A DNA stretch of 64,000 bases from Labrenzia sp. PHM005 (GTDB lineage: Bacteria; Pseudomonadota; Alphaproteobacteria; Rhizobiales; Stappiaceae): positions 3,901,001 through 3,965,000 of the forward strand of contig NZ_CP041191.1 in assembly GCF_006517275.1 (NCBI RefSeq). The letters run 5' to 3'. The notes under the pieces were generated by a model. The model made no database searches. It saw only the letters and a list, made by a program, of their open reading frames with translations, and was not told the origin of the DNA. Of this stretch, positions 26,574 to 35,361 are shown one piece after another. Position 1 is the first letter of the stretch, and the number at the start of each line of letters is the position of its first letter. The translations under genes were made by a program, and so were the position numbers.

Positions 26574-26993
26574 ATGTTCGATATCGGTTGGACGGAACTT
26601 ATGGTGATCGCCTGTGTTGCGATCATCGTCGTGGGGCCGAAGGACTTGCCGCGCATGCTGCGCACGCTTGGCCAGACTATGGGCAAAGTGCGCAAGATGT
26701 CGCGCGAGTTCCAATCCACGTTTAATGAGGCTTTGCGCGAAGCAGAGCAGCAGGCTGATATTGCCGACATGAAAAAGACGGTCGAAGAAGCGGCCAACTT
26801 CAATCCCCTTGGCGATTTGAAAAAATCGATTGAGGAAGACGCGGCGCAGATAAAAAAATCGGTCGAGGTCGACACCAAATCTCCAGCGGAAAAGCCCGCA
26901 GAGGAGAAAACGGCTGACGCTTCAGCCGAGAATCCGGCTGAACCCAAAGTTCCACCGAAAGACGCGCCCGTCACGGAAGAAGCCAAGGCATGA
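26574..26993 (+). CDS. tatB: Twin-arginine translocase subunit TatB
   Basis: 139-residue TatB, which with TatC forms the receptor for twin-arginine signal peptides. N-terminus [31 protein letters not shown] is the family signature, followed by the amphipathic helix [15 protein letters not shown]. The C-terminal half is Lys/Glu/Pro-rich and disordered. It overlaps tatC by four bases (ATGA). Confidence 0.95.
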   Translation: MFDIGWTELMVIACVAIIVVGPKDLPRMLRTLGQTMGKVRKMSREFQSTFNEALREAEQQADIADMKKTVEEAANFNPLGDLKKSIEEDAAQIKKSVEVDTKSPAEKPAEEKTADASAENPAEPKVPPKDAPVTEEAKA

Positions 26994-27790
26994 GCCAGGA
27001 AGATATCGACGCCTCAAAGGCGCCCTTGATCGAACATTTGATCGAATTGCGCCAGCGGCTGATGTGGTCCATCGCTGCAATTCTTGTGATGTTCGTCGCT
27101 TGCTTCTATTTCGCGACTGATATCTACAACATTTTGACCGTGCCTTACTTGCGCGCAGCACCGGATCCGGATGCGGTGAAGATGATCTTCACCGCACCGC
27201 AGGAATGGTTCTTCACCCAGCTGAAACTGGCTCTGTTCGGTGCGCTTTTCCTGGCGTTCCCGGTGATCGCCAGTCAGGTCTATATGTTTGTGGCTCCTGG
27301 GCTTTACAAACATGAGCGCGGTGCGTTCCTGCCGTTTCTGGTCGCAACCCCGATCCTGTTCCTGATCGGTGCCTGCCTGGTTTACTTCCTAGTCATGCCG
27401 ATGGCGATGGGCTTTTTCCTGTCGATGGAACAGTCTGGCGGGGCCGGCCAGGTGGCCATCGAACACCTTGCTAAGGTCAGCGAATATCTCGGTCTGATCA
27501 TGATCTTGATCTTCGCATTCGGCCTGGTTTTCCAGCTGCCGGTGGTTCTGACGTTGCTCGGCCGTGCCGGTCTGGTGACAGCTGATGGCCTCAAACAAAA
27601 ACGCAAATACGCCATCGTTGGAGCGTTTGCAGCTGCGGCTATTTTGACACCACCCGACCCGATCTCGCAGATCGGTCTTGCGCTGCCCACGTTGCTTCTC
27701 TACGAAGTCTCCATTCTGTCCGTCCGGATGGTGGAGAAAAAGCGCGCGGAACGTGATGCCGAGCGTGAAGCTGAGGATGCTGCGGCTTAA
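26990..27790 (+). CDS. tatC: Sec-independent translocase subunit TatC
   Basis: 266-residue six-helix inner-membrane protein. The start, [22 protein letters not shown], contains the conserved HLxELRxR motif that binds twin-arginine signals. [20 protein letters not shown] and the TPPDPISQ segment are also TatC blocks. The C-terminus is a charged Lys/Glu-rich tail. It is the third gene of tatABC and is followed by serS. Confidence 0.96.
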   Translation: MSQEDIDASKAPLIEHLIELRQRLMWSIAAILVMFVACFYFATDIYNILTVPYLRAAPDPDAVKMIFTAPQEWFFTQLKLALFGALFLAFPVIASQVYMFVAPGLYKHERGAFLPFLVATPILFLIGACLVYFLVMPMAMGFFLSMEQSGGAGQVAIEHLAKVSEYLGLIMILIFAFGLVFQLPVVLTLLGRAGLVTADGLKQKRKYAIVGAFAAAAILTPPDPISQIGLALPTLLLYEVSILSVRMVEKKRAERDAEREAEDAAA

Positions 27791-27807
27791 GCCTTAGCCC
27801 TGCTTTT

Positions 27808-27852
27808 CTTCCCGCGGCGGACTGTTCTTAACAACGACCGCCGTTCGGGAAG
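27808..27852 (+). promoter_or_regulatory. Long hairpin covering the serS ribosome-binding site
   Basis: CTTCCCG (27808-27814) pairs with CGGGAAG (27846-27852), GGCGG (27816-27820) pairs with CCGCC (27838-27842), and TGTT/AACA closes a CTT loop. The 3' arm holds GGGAAG, the only likely Shine-Dalgarno for the serS ATG at 27858. The structure could limit serS translation or mark the end of the tat message. There is no U tract. Confidence 0.5.
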
Positions 27853-27857
27853 CGAAG

Positions 27858-29138
27858 ATGTTTGATATCAAATGGATCCGGGAAAACGCAGACGCCTTTG
27901 ACCAGGCTTTGGCAAAGCGGGGCTATGAAGCTTCAGCTGCCAAGCTGATTGCATTGGACGATTCCCGCCGCTCCCACATCACCAAGCTTCAGGAAGCCCA
28001 GGAACGGCGCAATGCTGCGTCCAAGGAAATCGGCAAGGCCAAGGGCTCGGGCGATGACGCGCGCGCGCAAGAGCTGATCGACGAAGTCGCCCAAATCAAA
28101 GCGTTCATCCAGTCAGGTGAAGAGGAAGAGCGGACGCTGATCTCCGGCCTAGAAGCAGCAATGGCGGTTATTCCGAACCTGCCGCACGAGGATGTGCCGC
28201 AAGGTGCGGATGAAGCCGACAATGTTCTTTATCGCACCCATGGCGAAAAGCCGGAACTTCAACTCGAAGGCGCGCCGAAGGAACATTATGAGCTTGGTGA
28301 AGATCTCGCCGGGATGGATTTTTCGACCGCCGCCAATCTGTCCGGCTCGCGGTTTGTTGTCCTGAAAGGGCAGATTGCGCGTTTGGAGCGGGCGCTCGGC
28401 CAGTTCATGATCGATCTGCACACTCAGGAAAACGGCTATACGGAAGTGTCGCCACCGCTCCTGGTCAATTCTGATCCGCTCTATGGCACCGGCCAGCTGC
28501 CGAAGTTTGAGGAAGATCTCTTCAAGACAACAACGGATCACTATCTGATCCCGACCGCGGAGGTGCCGCTGACCAATCTGGTTGCGGGCGAAATCATGGC
28601 GGAAGACCAGCTTCCGCTGCGGGTCACGGCTTTGACCTATTGCTTCCGCTCCGAGGCTGGATCTGCTGGCCGCGATACCCGCGGTATGCTGCGCCAGCAT
28701 CAGTTCCAGAAGTGTGAGTTGGTGTCGGTCACAACACCGGAAGAGTCGCTCAACGAGTTGGAGCGAATGCTCGGCTGCGCTGAGATGATCTTGCAGAAAC
28801 TTGGGCTGCATTACCGTGTCATGACGCTGTGTACCGGCGACATGGGCTTTGGAGCGCGCAAAACCTACGACATTGAAGTCTGGCTGCCGGGGCAGAACAC
28901 ATATCGCGAGATTTCATCTTGCTCGGTCTGTGGTGATTTCCAGGCACGCCGCATGAACGCCCGCTATCGCCCAGTGGACGCCAAACAGCCGGTACATGTG
29001 CACACACTGAATGGATCCGGTATTGCCGTCGGCCGGGCCTTGATTGCGGTTCTGGAGAATTATCAAAACAGCGATGGCACCATCACTGTGCCGGACGTTT
29101 TGCGGCCGTATATGAATGGTCTAGAAAAAATCGGGTGA
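27858..29138 (+). CDS. serS: Seryl-tRNA synthetase
   Basis: 426-residue class II synthetase for tRNA-Ser and tRNA-Sec. The N-terminal long coiled-coil arm (about residues 25-100) is visible as heptad-rich sequence. Motif 2 is [22 protein letters not shown], and motif 3 is [19 protein letters not shown]. Length is typical. Its ribosome site lies inside the hairpin described at 27808-27852. surE follows after 49 bases. Confidence 0.97.
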   Translation: MFDIKWIRENADAFDQALAKRGYEASAAKLIALDDSRRSHITKLQEAQERRNAASKEIGKAKGSGDDARAQELIDEVAQIKAFIQSGEEEERTLISGLEAAMAVIPNLPHEDVPQGADEADNVLYRTHGEKPELQLEGAPKEHYELGEDLAGMDFSTAANLSGSRFVVLKGQIARLERALGQFMIDLHTQENGYTEVSPPLLVNSDPLYGTGQLPKFEEDLFKTTTDHYLIPTAEVPLTNLVAGEIMAEDQLPLRVTALTYCFRSEAGSAGRDTRGMLRQHQFQKCELVSVTTPEESLNELERMLGCAEMILQKLGLHYRVMTLCTGDMGFGARKTYDIEVWLPGQNTYREISSCSVCGDFQARRMNARYRPVDAKQPVHVHTLNGSGIAVGRALIAVLENYQNSDGTITVPDVLRPYMNGLEKIG

Positions 29139-29187
29139 GGGCGGCTGCCCTCCCTTCTTTCCCTTTGAGATTTTGAACGGGTTTTTC

Positions 29188-29946
29188 ATGCGCATCTTGA
29201 TTACCAATGACGACGGCATTCATTCGCCAGGCCTTGACGCTTTGGAGCGGATTGCCCGTACTTTGTCCGATGATGTCTGGGTTGTGGCTCCGGAAACAGA
29301 TCAAAGTGGTGTCGCACACTCCCTGACATTGAACGATCCTTTGCGGCTACGTCAGATCGACGACAGGCATTTTGCCGTCAAAGGGACCCCGACCGATTGT
29401 GTCATCATGGGGGTACGCAATATCCTGCCTGGTTTGCCGGATTTGGTGCTTTCCGGCATCAATCGCGGGCAGAACCTTGCTGAAGATGTGACCTACTCCG
29501 GTACCGTTGCCGGTGCGATGGAGGGCGCTATTCTGGGCATCCGGTCCATCGCCGTTTCCCAAGCCTACGGCTGGAATACCAAAGCGGAACCCGACTATAG
29601 AACCTCCGAAATTCACGCGCCGGAGCTGTTTAAAAAACTGGTGAACTTCGATCTGCCGCCGTATTCGCTTTTGAATGTCAATTTCCCAGCCTGCAAAGCA
29701 GAAGACGTCAAGGGCGTGAAAGTGACGGTGCAAGGCCACCATGAGCAAAGCGGATTGTACATCGAAGAGCGGACCGATGGCCGCGGGCACCCCTATTACT
29801 GGCTGCGTTTTCAAGACCGGGGCAAATCGGTTCTTGATAATTCAGACCTTCACGCAATTGCCGATGGATATGTCTCTGTTTCCCCGCTACGCATAGATTT
29901 GACGGCGCATGATCTGGTTGAGCATTTATCCGGAGCCCTGCGTTAA
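29188..29946 (+). CDS. surE: 5'/3'-nucleotidase SurE
   Basis: 252-residue metal-dependent nucleotidase. [20 protein letters not shown] carries the Asp-Asp metal ligands, and [29 protein letters not shown] is the second signature with the Asn ligand. A TTG at 29173 would add five residues; ATG 29188 gives the conserved N-terminus. pcm lies 22 bases downstream, the classic surE-pcm pair linked to stationary-phase and stress survival. Confidence 0.96.
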   Translation: MRILITNDDGIHSPGLDALERIARTLSDDVWVVAPETDQSGVAHSLTLNDPLRLRQIDDRHFAVKGTPTDCVIMGVRNILPGLPDLVLSGINRGQNLAEDVTYSGTVAGAMEGAILGIRSIAVSQAYGWNTKAEPDYRTSEIHAPELFKKLVNFDLPPYSLLNVNFPACKAEDVKGVKVTVQGHHEQSGLYIEERTDGRGHPYYWLRFQDRGKSVLDNSDLHAIADGYVSVSPLRIDLTAHDLVEHLSGALR

Positions 29947-29968
29947 GTTTTGAACCGGGGAGCAGCGG

Positions 29969-30661
29969 ATGACCGGTTATGGTCCCGGCGGAGACAGCGG
30001 GGCGCAACAACCGAATTTACCGGACGAGGCCGAAGCGCGCGCAGCGTTGGTGCTTGGTTTGCGCCAACGTGGTATCGCTCCTGTTGAGATTCTTTCCGCG
30101 ATTGAAAGGCTTCCCCGGCGGCTGTTCTTAGCCGCGCGCCATCACAAGCTTGCCTATGAGGACATAGCACTTCCTATGGAATGCGGACAGACAATGTCCG
30201 CACCGTCCGATGTTGCATTTGCCCTTCAGGCTCTGGATGTGAAACCCGATCACTTGATTTTGGAGGTGGGCACCGGGTCGGGATACCAGACTGCCGTTTT
30301 GGCTCAGCTGGCGCGGCACGTTTACAGTCTGGAACGCTATCAGACGCTTTTGAAACTGGCAGACCAGCGGCTCGCCGCGATGAAACAAGACAATGTGACT
30401 TTGCTTCATGAAGATGGTTTGAGCGGATTGGAAAAGAAGGCGCCATTTGACCGGATTATCCTGAATGGAGCTGTCACTGAAATACCAGATCAGCTGATGG
30501 CCCAGCTCGCTCCGGAAGGAATTCTGATAGCCCCGCTTGGGCAACCGGGCAGCGTACAATCGCTTGTGCGGCTGATTAAGACCGAAAGCGTTGGTGCCAC
30601 CAAGACCTTGGGTGAGGTGCGGATGATTTCCCTCATGCGCGGTGTTGCCCATCACCTTTAA
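29969..30661 (+). CDS. pcm: Protein-L-isoaspartate O-methyltransferase
   Basis: 230-residue SAM-dependent enzyme that starts repair of isoaspartyl residues in aged proteins. The SAM-binding motif is LEVGTGSGYQTAVLAQL, preceded by GQTMSAPSDVAFALQAL (the family GQTISxP block) and followed by YSLERYQTLLK and FDRIILNGAVTEIP. The catalytic Ser is in the GQTMSAP block. GGGGAG precedes the start. It pairs with surE and comes before two unknown genes and an NlpD-like gene. Confidence 0.93.
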   Translation: MTGYGPGGDSGAQQPNLPDEAEARAALVLGLRQRGIAPVEILSAIERLPRRLFLAARHHKLAYEDIALPMECGQTMSAPSDVAFALQALDVKPDHLILEVGTGSGYQTAVLAQLARHVYSLERYQTLLKLADQRLAAMKQDNVTLLHEDGLSGLEKKAPFDRIILNGAVTEIPDQLMAQLAPEGILIAPLGQPGSVQSLVRLIKTESVGATKTLGEVRMISLMRGVAHHL

Positions 30662-30759
30662 CGTCGCGCTGCAGATGCATTTTGCACCTTAACCTGGCCA
30701 GTCATTGCCCATACCCTTACGTCATGCTACCCAATAAGCAATTTTCCGGAGGGGGTTTT

Positions 30760-31341
30760 ATGAGTTTTATCGGGTTTCTTGGTCGTGTTTGGACGTTTAT
30801 TTGCCTTAAAGATACCAGCACTAAGATGGCGCTCGCCGGTGCGGCGATCCTCTCAAGCAGTGTAACTTCGGCGGCCGATGAATTGCCGCTGGAAGACTAT
30901 TTCATGAGTTTTCCCAATTGTTACGGCCGTACCTATAGCCTTCAGCACCAAAAAGCGCATCCAGAACAAAAAACGGTCGACATCGCGATCAGTCACTTTC
31001 CTTCGCGCCAGCAATTGCTGGGGATGGAAAGCCCTTATCAGCCTTATCCCGATACCCCCCGGTTTATCCTCAAGCTTGATGTCTGGATCAAAGGGGAGAA
31101 TGAAGGCTGGCAAACAGACGCTTATTGTGAACCGGAGGGCAATCGGATTGCCTGCGGCATCGAATGCGATGGCGGCCGGTTTTATCTGGAGGGCCGAAAG
31201 GACGACAAACTGCGTCTGACCGGCGGTACGGATCTCGATTTCAATCAGTGTGATGCCGGCAATCGGATCTTTAACCGCGCGCCCGACGACAAGACCTTCC
31301 TGCTCAGCCCGATTCCGTTGTCTCACTGCAGGCCGCACTAA
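30760..31341 (+). CDS. Exported protein of unknown function
   Basis: 193-residue protein. The start is fixed by GGAGGGGGT at 30748-30755. The N-terminus has a hydrophobic segment and a second stretch, MALAGAAILSSSVTSAADE, that looks like a signal peptide cleaved after TSAA; a later start within this stretch (30829) is also possible. The mature part has six cysteines (NCYGR, AYCEPEGNRIACGIECDG, FNQCDAG, SHCRPH), suggesting disulfides in the periplasm. The segment CGIECDGGRFYLE is distinctive, but I cannot name a family. Confidence 0.7.
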   Translation: MSFIGFLGRVWTFICLKDTSTKMALAGAAILSSSVTSAADELPLEDYFMSFPNCYGRTYSLQHQKAHPEQKTVDIAISHFPSRQQLLGMESPYQPYPDTPRFILKLDVWIKGENEGWQTDAYCEPEGNRIACGIECDGGRFYLEGRKDDKLRLTGGTDLDFNQCDAGNRIFNRAPDDKTFLLSPIPLSHCRPH

Positions 31342-31377
31342 GGTGTCAATTCACAGCACCAACGCAAAGGACCGCCA

Positions 31378-31836
31378 ATGAGTGAGGCGCAAGAAACCTC
31401 CGGCGAGGGGTGGACCGGGAACAAACCGCTGGTCATTGCCTGGTTGCTGATTTTCTTTCCGGTTGGTTTTTATGGACTTTGGAAGGGAGATGTTTTTGAG
31501 CGCAATTGGAAAATCGGCATCACTGTTCTTGTGCTGATTGCCTTCTTTCCGCTCGGCGTCCGGTTTGTTCATCCGGCCTATGTGCTTCTGGCTTATCCAG
31601 TTGGGCTTTACCTGCTTTGGCAAGCCCCTTCTGTGCGCCGGGCGACGTTTTACAAGTTCGCCGCCGCGTGGTGCGCTGTCTTTGTCCTCTTTGCCGTCAA
31701 CAACTTGGCCGGGCCATCTGGCGGTTTTGAGGATTTTGGAGAGGAAGGTGGCAGCTGCGCAGCGGTCATGACTCAGAACAATTGCACGTACTATAGAGAT
31801 TCGGATTGTAACGTGATCGCCCGCGAATGCAGCTGA
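31378..31836 (+). CDS. Small membrane protein of unknown function
   Basis: 152-residue protein with about four hydrophobic helices (LVIAWLLIFFPVGFYGLW, IGITVLVLIAFFPLG, AYVLLAYPVGLYLLW and FAAAWCAVFVLFAVN). A C-terminal tail carries four cysteines: GGSCAAVMTQNNCTYYRDSDCNVIARECS. The alternation of short helices resembles YrhK/Pgs-type small membrane proteins, but no family is certain. It follows the exported unknown by 36 bases and is likely co-transcribed. The cysteine tail may face the periplasm. Confidence 0.65.
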   Translation: MSEAQETSGEGWTGNKPLVIAWLLIFFPVGFYGLWKGDVFERNWKIGITVLVLIAFFPLGVRFVHPAYVLLAYPVGLYLLWQAPSVRRATFYKFAAAWCAVFVLFAVNNLAGPSGGFEDFGEEGGSCAAVMTQNNCTYYRDSDCNVIARECS

Positions 31837-32033
31837 CGTTACGGAGATTTGTCAGGCCGCTGCAATTGACTTAATGCAGATAAACCGCAGAAATGCGCGG
31901 CCTACACAATAAAATAGCTGGATCGAGAAACTGAAATAGCCACTGATTTGAAGCCTCTTCTTTAGTCTTTATAAACCTTACTCGTTTCTAATCTTAACCA
32001 AAGCAGCCATTGTCAGCAGTTTGGGTTGAGACG

Positions 32034-33470
32034 ATGAAAAAGCGGATGCGTTTCCTCCGCAGGGAACTTCTGGGAAAAGTCGCGACAGTCACACTTGGTG
32101 CCGCCGCCCTTGCAGGGTGTTCGTCGGCGAGTGAGCGGTTCGGGCCGGATCCTTATTACACCGCCAGCACAAAAAATCAGCGCGAGATCATGAATGGATC
32201 TGCGCCTGCTCAGCCATCCTATCAGGATATTATCAATGGTCCCGGGGGTACTGCGGCCGGACTGCCGCAAACTGCGTCCGCACCGGTGTCTACCGGCTCT
32301 ATTCCAAGCCAGCCACAGCCCGTTTATGCTCCGGTCCGGCCGGCGCCGGTTACAACGCCAGCCGTTGTAAGTGCGCCAAAGCCGCAGCGAATTACAACGC
32401 CGCAAGTCGCTGCGCTGCCAGCACCTGAAGTGGCTGCAGCCGGCAAAGATTGGAAGGGCTGGACCGCTGCTGGCGGAACCCGGGTCAAAACACGTCAGGG
32501 CGACACGCTCGCATCGGTTTCTCGCCGCTATGGCGTTCCGGTCAAGGCTGTAGCCTCTGTGAATGGACTCAAGACATCGTCTCATATCCGTCCTGGTCAA
32601 TCACTTTTGATCCCAACCTATGTTTATGCGGATCATTACGGCACATCGAGCGCGAGCAAGGTCAAGCTGCCGCCCGTCGCAAGCCGCGAAACCCTCGTGA
32701 CAGGATCTATTCCGACTGTCGCACGGGCTGCACCGCGTCCGGACCGCAAACCTTATGAGCAACCGACCTTTGCCCAGCTGACACAAAACACACCGCCTGC
32801 AACTGTAATGGCTGCTGTACCTGCGAGCACTTTGCCTAAGCGAAAGCCCGGTGAAGCCAGCCAGCCAATTGTAACGGCCTCGGTTCCGGCAACAGGTTCG
32901 TCCAGTTCGGTTCCAGCGCCGCGGCGCCAGCCGGTCCGGCAGATTGCAACGGGTCCAGATAAGCCAATTAAGGTCGAAACCACCGCGATCACCACACCGG
33001 AAATCCAACCGGAAGCTCCGGCGAAAACGGAAGCAGCACCAGAAAAACCGATTGAAGTCGCCGCTGTTCAGCCCAAGGCCGACCAGTCTTCAGCCAAATT
33101 CCGCTGGCCTGTGCGTGGCCGCATCATTTCGGATTTTGGGGCAAAGCCGGGTGGTGGGCGTAATGAAGGCGTCAACTTGGCTGTACCGGAAGGCACGCCG
33201 GTGAAAGCAGCCGGTGATGGCACGGTGATTTATTCTGGCAATGAACTGAAGGGTTACGGCAATTTGGTGCTTGTGCGCCATGATGAGGGATATGTATCTG
33301 CTTACGCTCACAACAGCGTCTTGAACGTGAAACGTGGCGATAAGGTCCGCCGCGGCGATGCTGTGGCGCTTGCCGGTGCGACCGGCTCAGTCAACCAGCC
33401 GCAGGTGCACTTCGAACTGCGCAAGGGCAACAAGCCAGTGGATCCTTTAAAATACCTGCCGCGCCGCTAA
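32034..33470 (+). CDS. nlpD: NlpD-like lipoprotein with LysM and degenerate LytM domains
   Basis: 478-residue lipoprotein. The signal peptide ends LAGCSSAS, with the lipobox cysteine near residue 28. A LysM domain (TRQGDTLASVSRRYGVPVKAVASVNGL) lies about residues 155-200, followed by a Pro-rich linker. The C-terminal peptidase M23/LytM domain (about 360-478) has lost catalytic metal ligands: the HxxxD position reads NEGVN and the HLH motif reads QVH. This matches NlpD/EnvC, which activate amidases rather than cut peptidoglycan. The gene follows surE-pcm, the same order as E. coli surE-pcm-nlpD, but no rpoS follows. A terminator is present. Confidence 0.87.
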   Translation: MKKRMRFLRRELLGKVATVTLGAAALAGCSSASERFGPDPYYTASTKNQREIMNGSAPAQPSYQDIINGPGGTAAGLPQTASAPVSTGSIPSQPQPVYAPVRPAPVTTPAVVSAPKPQRITTPQVAALPAPEVAAAGKDWKGWTAAGGTRVKTRQGDTLASVSRRYGVPVKAVASVNGLKTSSHIRPGQSLLIPTYVYADHYGTSSASKVKLPPVASRETLVTGSIPTVARAAPRPDRKPYEQPTFAQLTQNTPPATVMAAVPASTLPKRKPGEASQPIVTASVPATGSSSSVPAPRRQPVRQIATGPDKPIKVETTAITTPEIQPEAPAKTEAAPEKPIEVAAVQPKADQSSAKFRWPVRGRIISDFGAKPGGGRNEGVNLAVPEGTPVKAAGDGTVIYSGNELKGYGNLVLVRHDEGYVSAYAHNSVLNVKRGDKVRRGDAVALAGATGSVNQPQVHFELRKGNKPVDPLKYLPRR

Positions 33471-33494
33471 ACGGCGGACATGCCTTAGGAAATT

Positions 33495-33519
33495 GCCCGG
33501 CCATCGTGCCGGGCTTTTT
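33495..33519 (+). terminator. Intrinsic terminator after the NlpD-like gene
   Basis: GCCCGGC (33495-33501) and GCCGGGC (33508-33514) form a seven-base stem with loop CATCGT, followed by TTTTT. Confidence 0.85.
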
Positions 33520-33538
33520 GTTGGCGGAAACCAATCTG

Positions 33539-34594
33539 CTAGAGAATGCGTTTGAGGGCGTCCACAAGCCGTTCCGATTGGTCCGATGTGCCGACAGTGA
33601 TCCGAAGCCAGTTTTCAATGCGCGGCTGTTTGAAGTGGCGCACCAGAATGCCCACAGCCTTGAGCGCAGCGTGAAGGCTGGCCGCTGTTTCTTTGGGATG
33701 GCTGACAAAAACAAAGTTGGTCGCTGACGGCAGAACGGTAAATCCTAGCCCGGTCAATTGGGCGGTGAGAGTGTCGCGTCCAGCCATCACTTCATGGCGT
33801 GTTGTTTCAAACCAATCTTTATCATCCCAGGCGGCGAGGGCCGCTGCTTGAGACAGGCGTCCAAGCGGATAAGAATTGAAACTGTCCTTCACCCGGTTGA
33901 GCGCCTCAATCAGGTGCGTTTGGCCAAGGGCAAACCCGACCCGCATGCCAGCCAAGCCCCGGGATTTTGAGAAAGTCTGAATGACGAGCAGATTGTCGTG
34001 ATCCGGGATCAGGCTAGCCGCGCTTTCTCCGCCAAAGTCGACATAAGCTTCATCGATGATCACCACGCAATCGGGGTTTTGTGTCAGCAGGGCTTCTATG
34101 TTTTTCAACGGAAGAGCTATGCCGGTCGGGGCATTCGGATTGGCCAGAATGATACCGCCGCGCTGGTTCTGGTAATCGGCCAGATCAACTTCGAACCTGT
34201 CGGTCAGCGGCACCTGGCGGCACTCAATGCCGAACAAGAGGCAATAGGTGGGATAGAAGGAATAGGTGATGTCGGGGAAAAGGATTGGGTCCTTGCCGGT
34301 GAAAAAAGCGCGGAAGGCATGTGCTAGGACTTCATCGGACCCATTGCCGACAAAAACATGATCCTTGTTCAACCGGTGCGACCCACCGATTGCCCGTTTC
34401 AGTTCGACCGCACCCGGGTCGGGATAAAGCCGCAGCCGGTCATCGGTTTCTTCCTGGATGGCTTTCAGGGCTTGAGGCGAAGGGCCATAGGGATGCTCAT
34501 TGGTGTTGAGCTTGATGACATCGGACGTTTTCGGCAGTTCGCCGGGCGTATAGGGCACCAGACGATCGACAATCGGGCTCCAGAACCTGCTCAT
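33539..34594 (-). CDS. hisC: Histidinol-phosphate/aromatic aminotransferase
   Basis: 351-residue PLP enzyme of class I/II aminotransferases. The substrate-binding block [13 protein letters not shown] is at the N-terminus, [11 protein letters not shown] carries the Asn, [12 protein letters not shown] the Asp, [17 protein letters not shown] the PLP-lysine, and [15 protein letters not shown] and [13 protein letters not shown] the Arg that binds the carboxylate or phosphate. HisC and the aromatic-acid aminotransferases cannot be separated by motif alone. It stands alone, with no his genes nearby. Confidence 0.85.
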   Translation of the reverse strand: MSRFWSPIVDRLVPYTPGELPKTSDVIKLNTNEHPYGPSPQALKAIQEETDDRLRLYPDPGAVELKRAIGGSHRLNKDHVFVGNGSDEVLAHAFRAFFTGKDPILFPDITYSFYPTYCLLFGIECRQVPLTDRFEVDLADYQNQRGGIILANPNAPTGIALPLKNIEALLTQNPDCVVIIDEAYVDFGGESAASLIPDHDNLLVIQTFSKSRGLAGMRVGFALGQTHLIEALNRVKDSFNSYPLGRLSQAAALAAWDDKDWFETTRHEVMAGRDTLTAQLTGLGFTVLPSATNFVFVSHPKETAASLHAALKAVGILVRHFKQPRIENWLRITVGTSDQSERLVDALKRIL

Positions 34595-34703
34595 GATCTT
34601 GTCCTATGTCGGAAAAACATTCGCTTATAGAACAGTAGTGGCAGTTTAATTCTTGTGCCAGCACCGAATGACTGGTGTAGAGCCGAGGAGGGGTGGAGTT
34701 ACG

Positions 34704-35261
34704 TCATTCTTCAGCTGCAGCTTCCAAAAAAGCCGTCTTCAGGTCTGGGTCTTCTGCGGCGCGGGAGAGAACCAAAGCCCCCACCATGAGCGACAATTGC
34801 CTAAGGGCAGCCTTTGAACTTGCTGACTCCTTGCCACCAGCTTCTTCGTCCAAAAGCGTAAGCGTTTCGCGAAGGCCTTTATCAAAAGCTTGGCGGACTT
34901 CTTTGCCCTGGCGCGGAGCGTCACCGCCAAGGGCCGCAAAGGTGCAGCCTGTCGCCCGTTTTTCCTCGTGAGTTTTGGTCAGATACCACTTGGCAACAGA
35001 TTCGCCTGGGGCGCTGTTTGGGGTCGATTGAATGCTGTTGCGCCAACGGTCAAGGTTTTCCGACAGGGCATGGGCAGTTGCCTCCGCAATCAGCGCGTCC
35101 TTGCTGGCAAATTGTTTGTAAAAGGCGCCATTTGTAAGGCCGGATGCTTTCATCAGGCCGGCAATTCCAATCCCGTCATAGCCGTGTTCGCGGAACAATC
35201 GGCTTGCTGTTTCGACAACACGCTGGCGGTTTTCTTGGGCGTCTTCGCGGCTCACTCTCAC
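34704..35261 (-). CDS. TetR-family repressor
   Basis: 185-residue regulator. The N-terminal HTH covers VVETASRLFREHGYDGIGIAGLMKASGLTNGAFYKQFASKDALIAEA. The start is GTG at 35261, preceded by AGGAGG six bases upstream; earlier frames have no ribosome site. The C-terminal domain resembles those of YxaF/LmrA-like proteins. It is divergent from a thiolase gene, and two inverted repeats lie in the shared 100-base promoter (see 35286-35335), so it most likely represses itself and the thiolase. The ligand is probably a fatty-acyl or related molecule, by inference from the neighbour. Confidence 0.9.
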   Translation of the reverse strand: MRVSREDAQENRQRVVETASRLFREHGYDGIGIAGLMKASGLTNGAFYKQFASKDALIAEATAHALSENLDRWRNSIQSTPNSAPGESVAKWYLTKTHEEKRATGCTFAALGGDAPRQGKEVRQAFDKGLRETLTLLDEEAGGKESASSKAALRQLSLMVGALVLSRAAEDPDLKTAFLEAAAEE

Positions 35262-35285
35262 CGGTTTCCTCCTGTTTCCGACTTG

Positions 35286-35301
35286 GATTATAATCATAAT
35301 C
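35286..35301. promoter_or_regulatory. Candidate TetR operator 1
   Basis: GATTATAATCATAATC is an inverted repeat of GATTAT/ATAATC with a four-base centre, placed just upstream of the TTGACA of the thiolase promoter. It shares its ATAATC half-site with the second repeat at 35318-35335. Confidence 0.5.
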
Positions 35302-35307
35302 TTTTTA

Positions 35308-35335
35308 TTGACAACAAAGATTACATTCATAATCT
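35308..35335 (+). promoter_or_regulatory. Thiolase promoter with overlapping TetR operator 2
   Basis: A consensus -35 box TTGACA (35308-35313) and a -10-like TAATCT (35330-35335) are 16 bases apart. The inverted repeat AGATTACATTCATAATCT (35318-35335) covers the spacer and -10 box, so a bound repressor would block RNA polymerase. Confidence 0.6.
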
Positions 35336-35361
35336 ATGCGCAAATTGAACGAGGTGACAGA

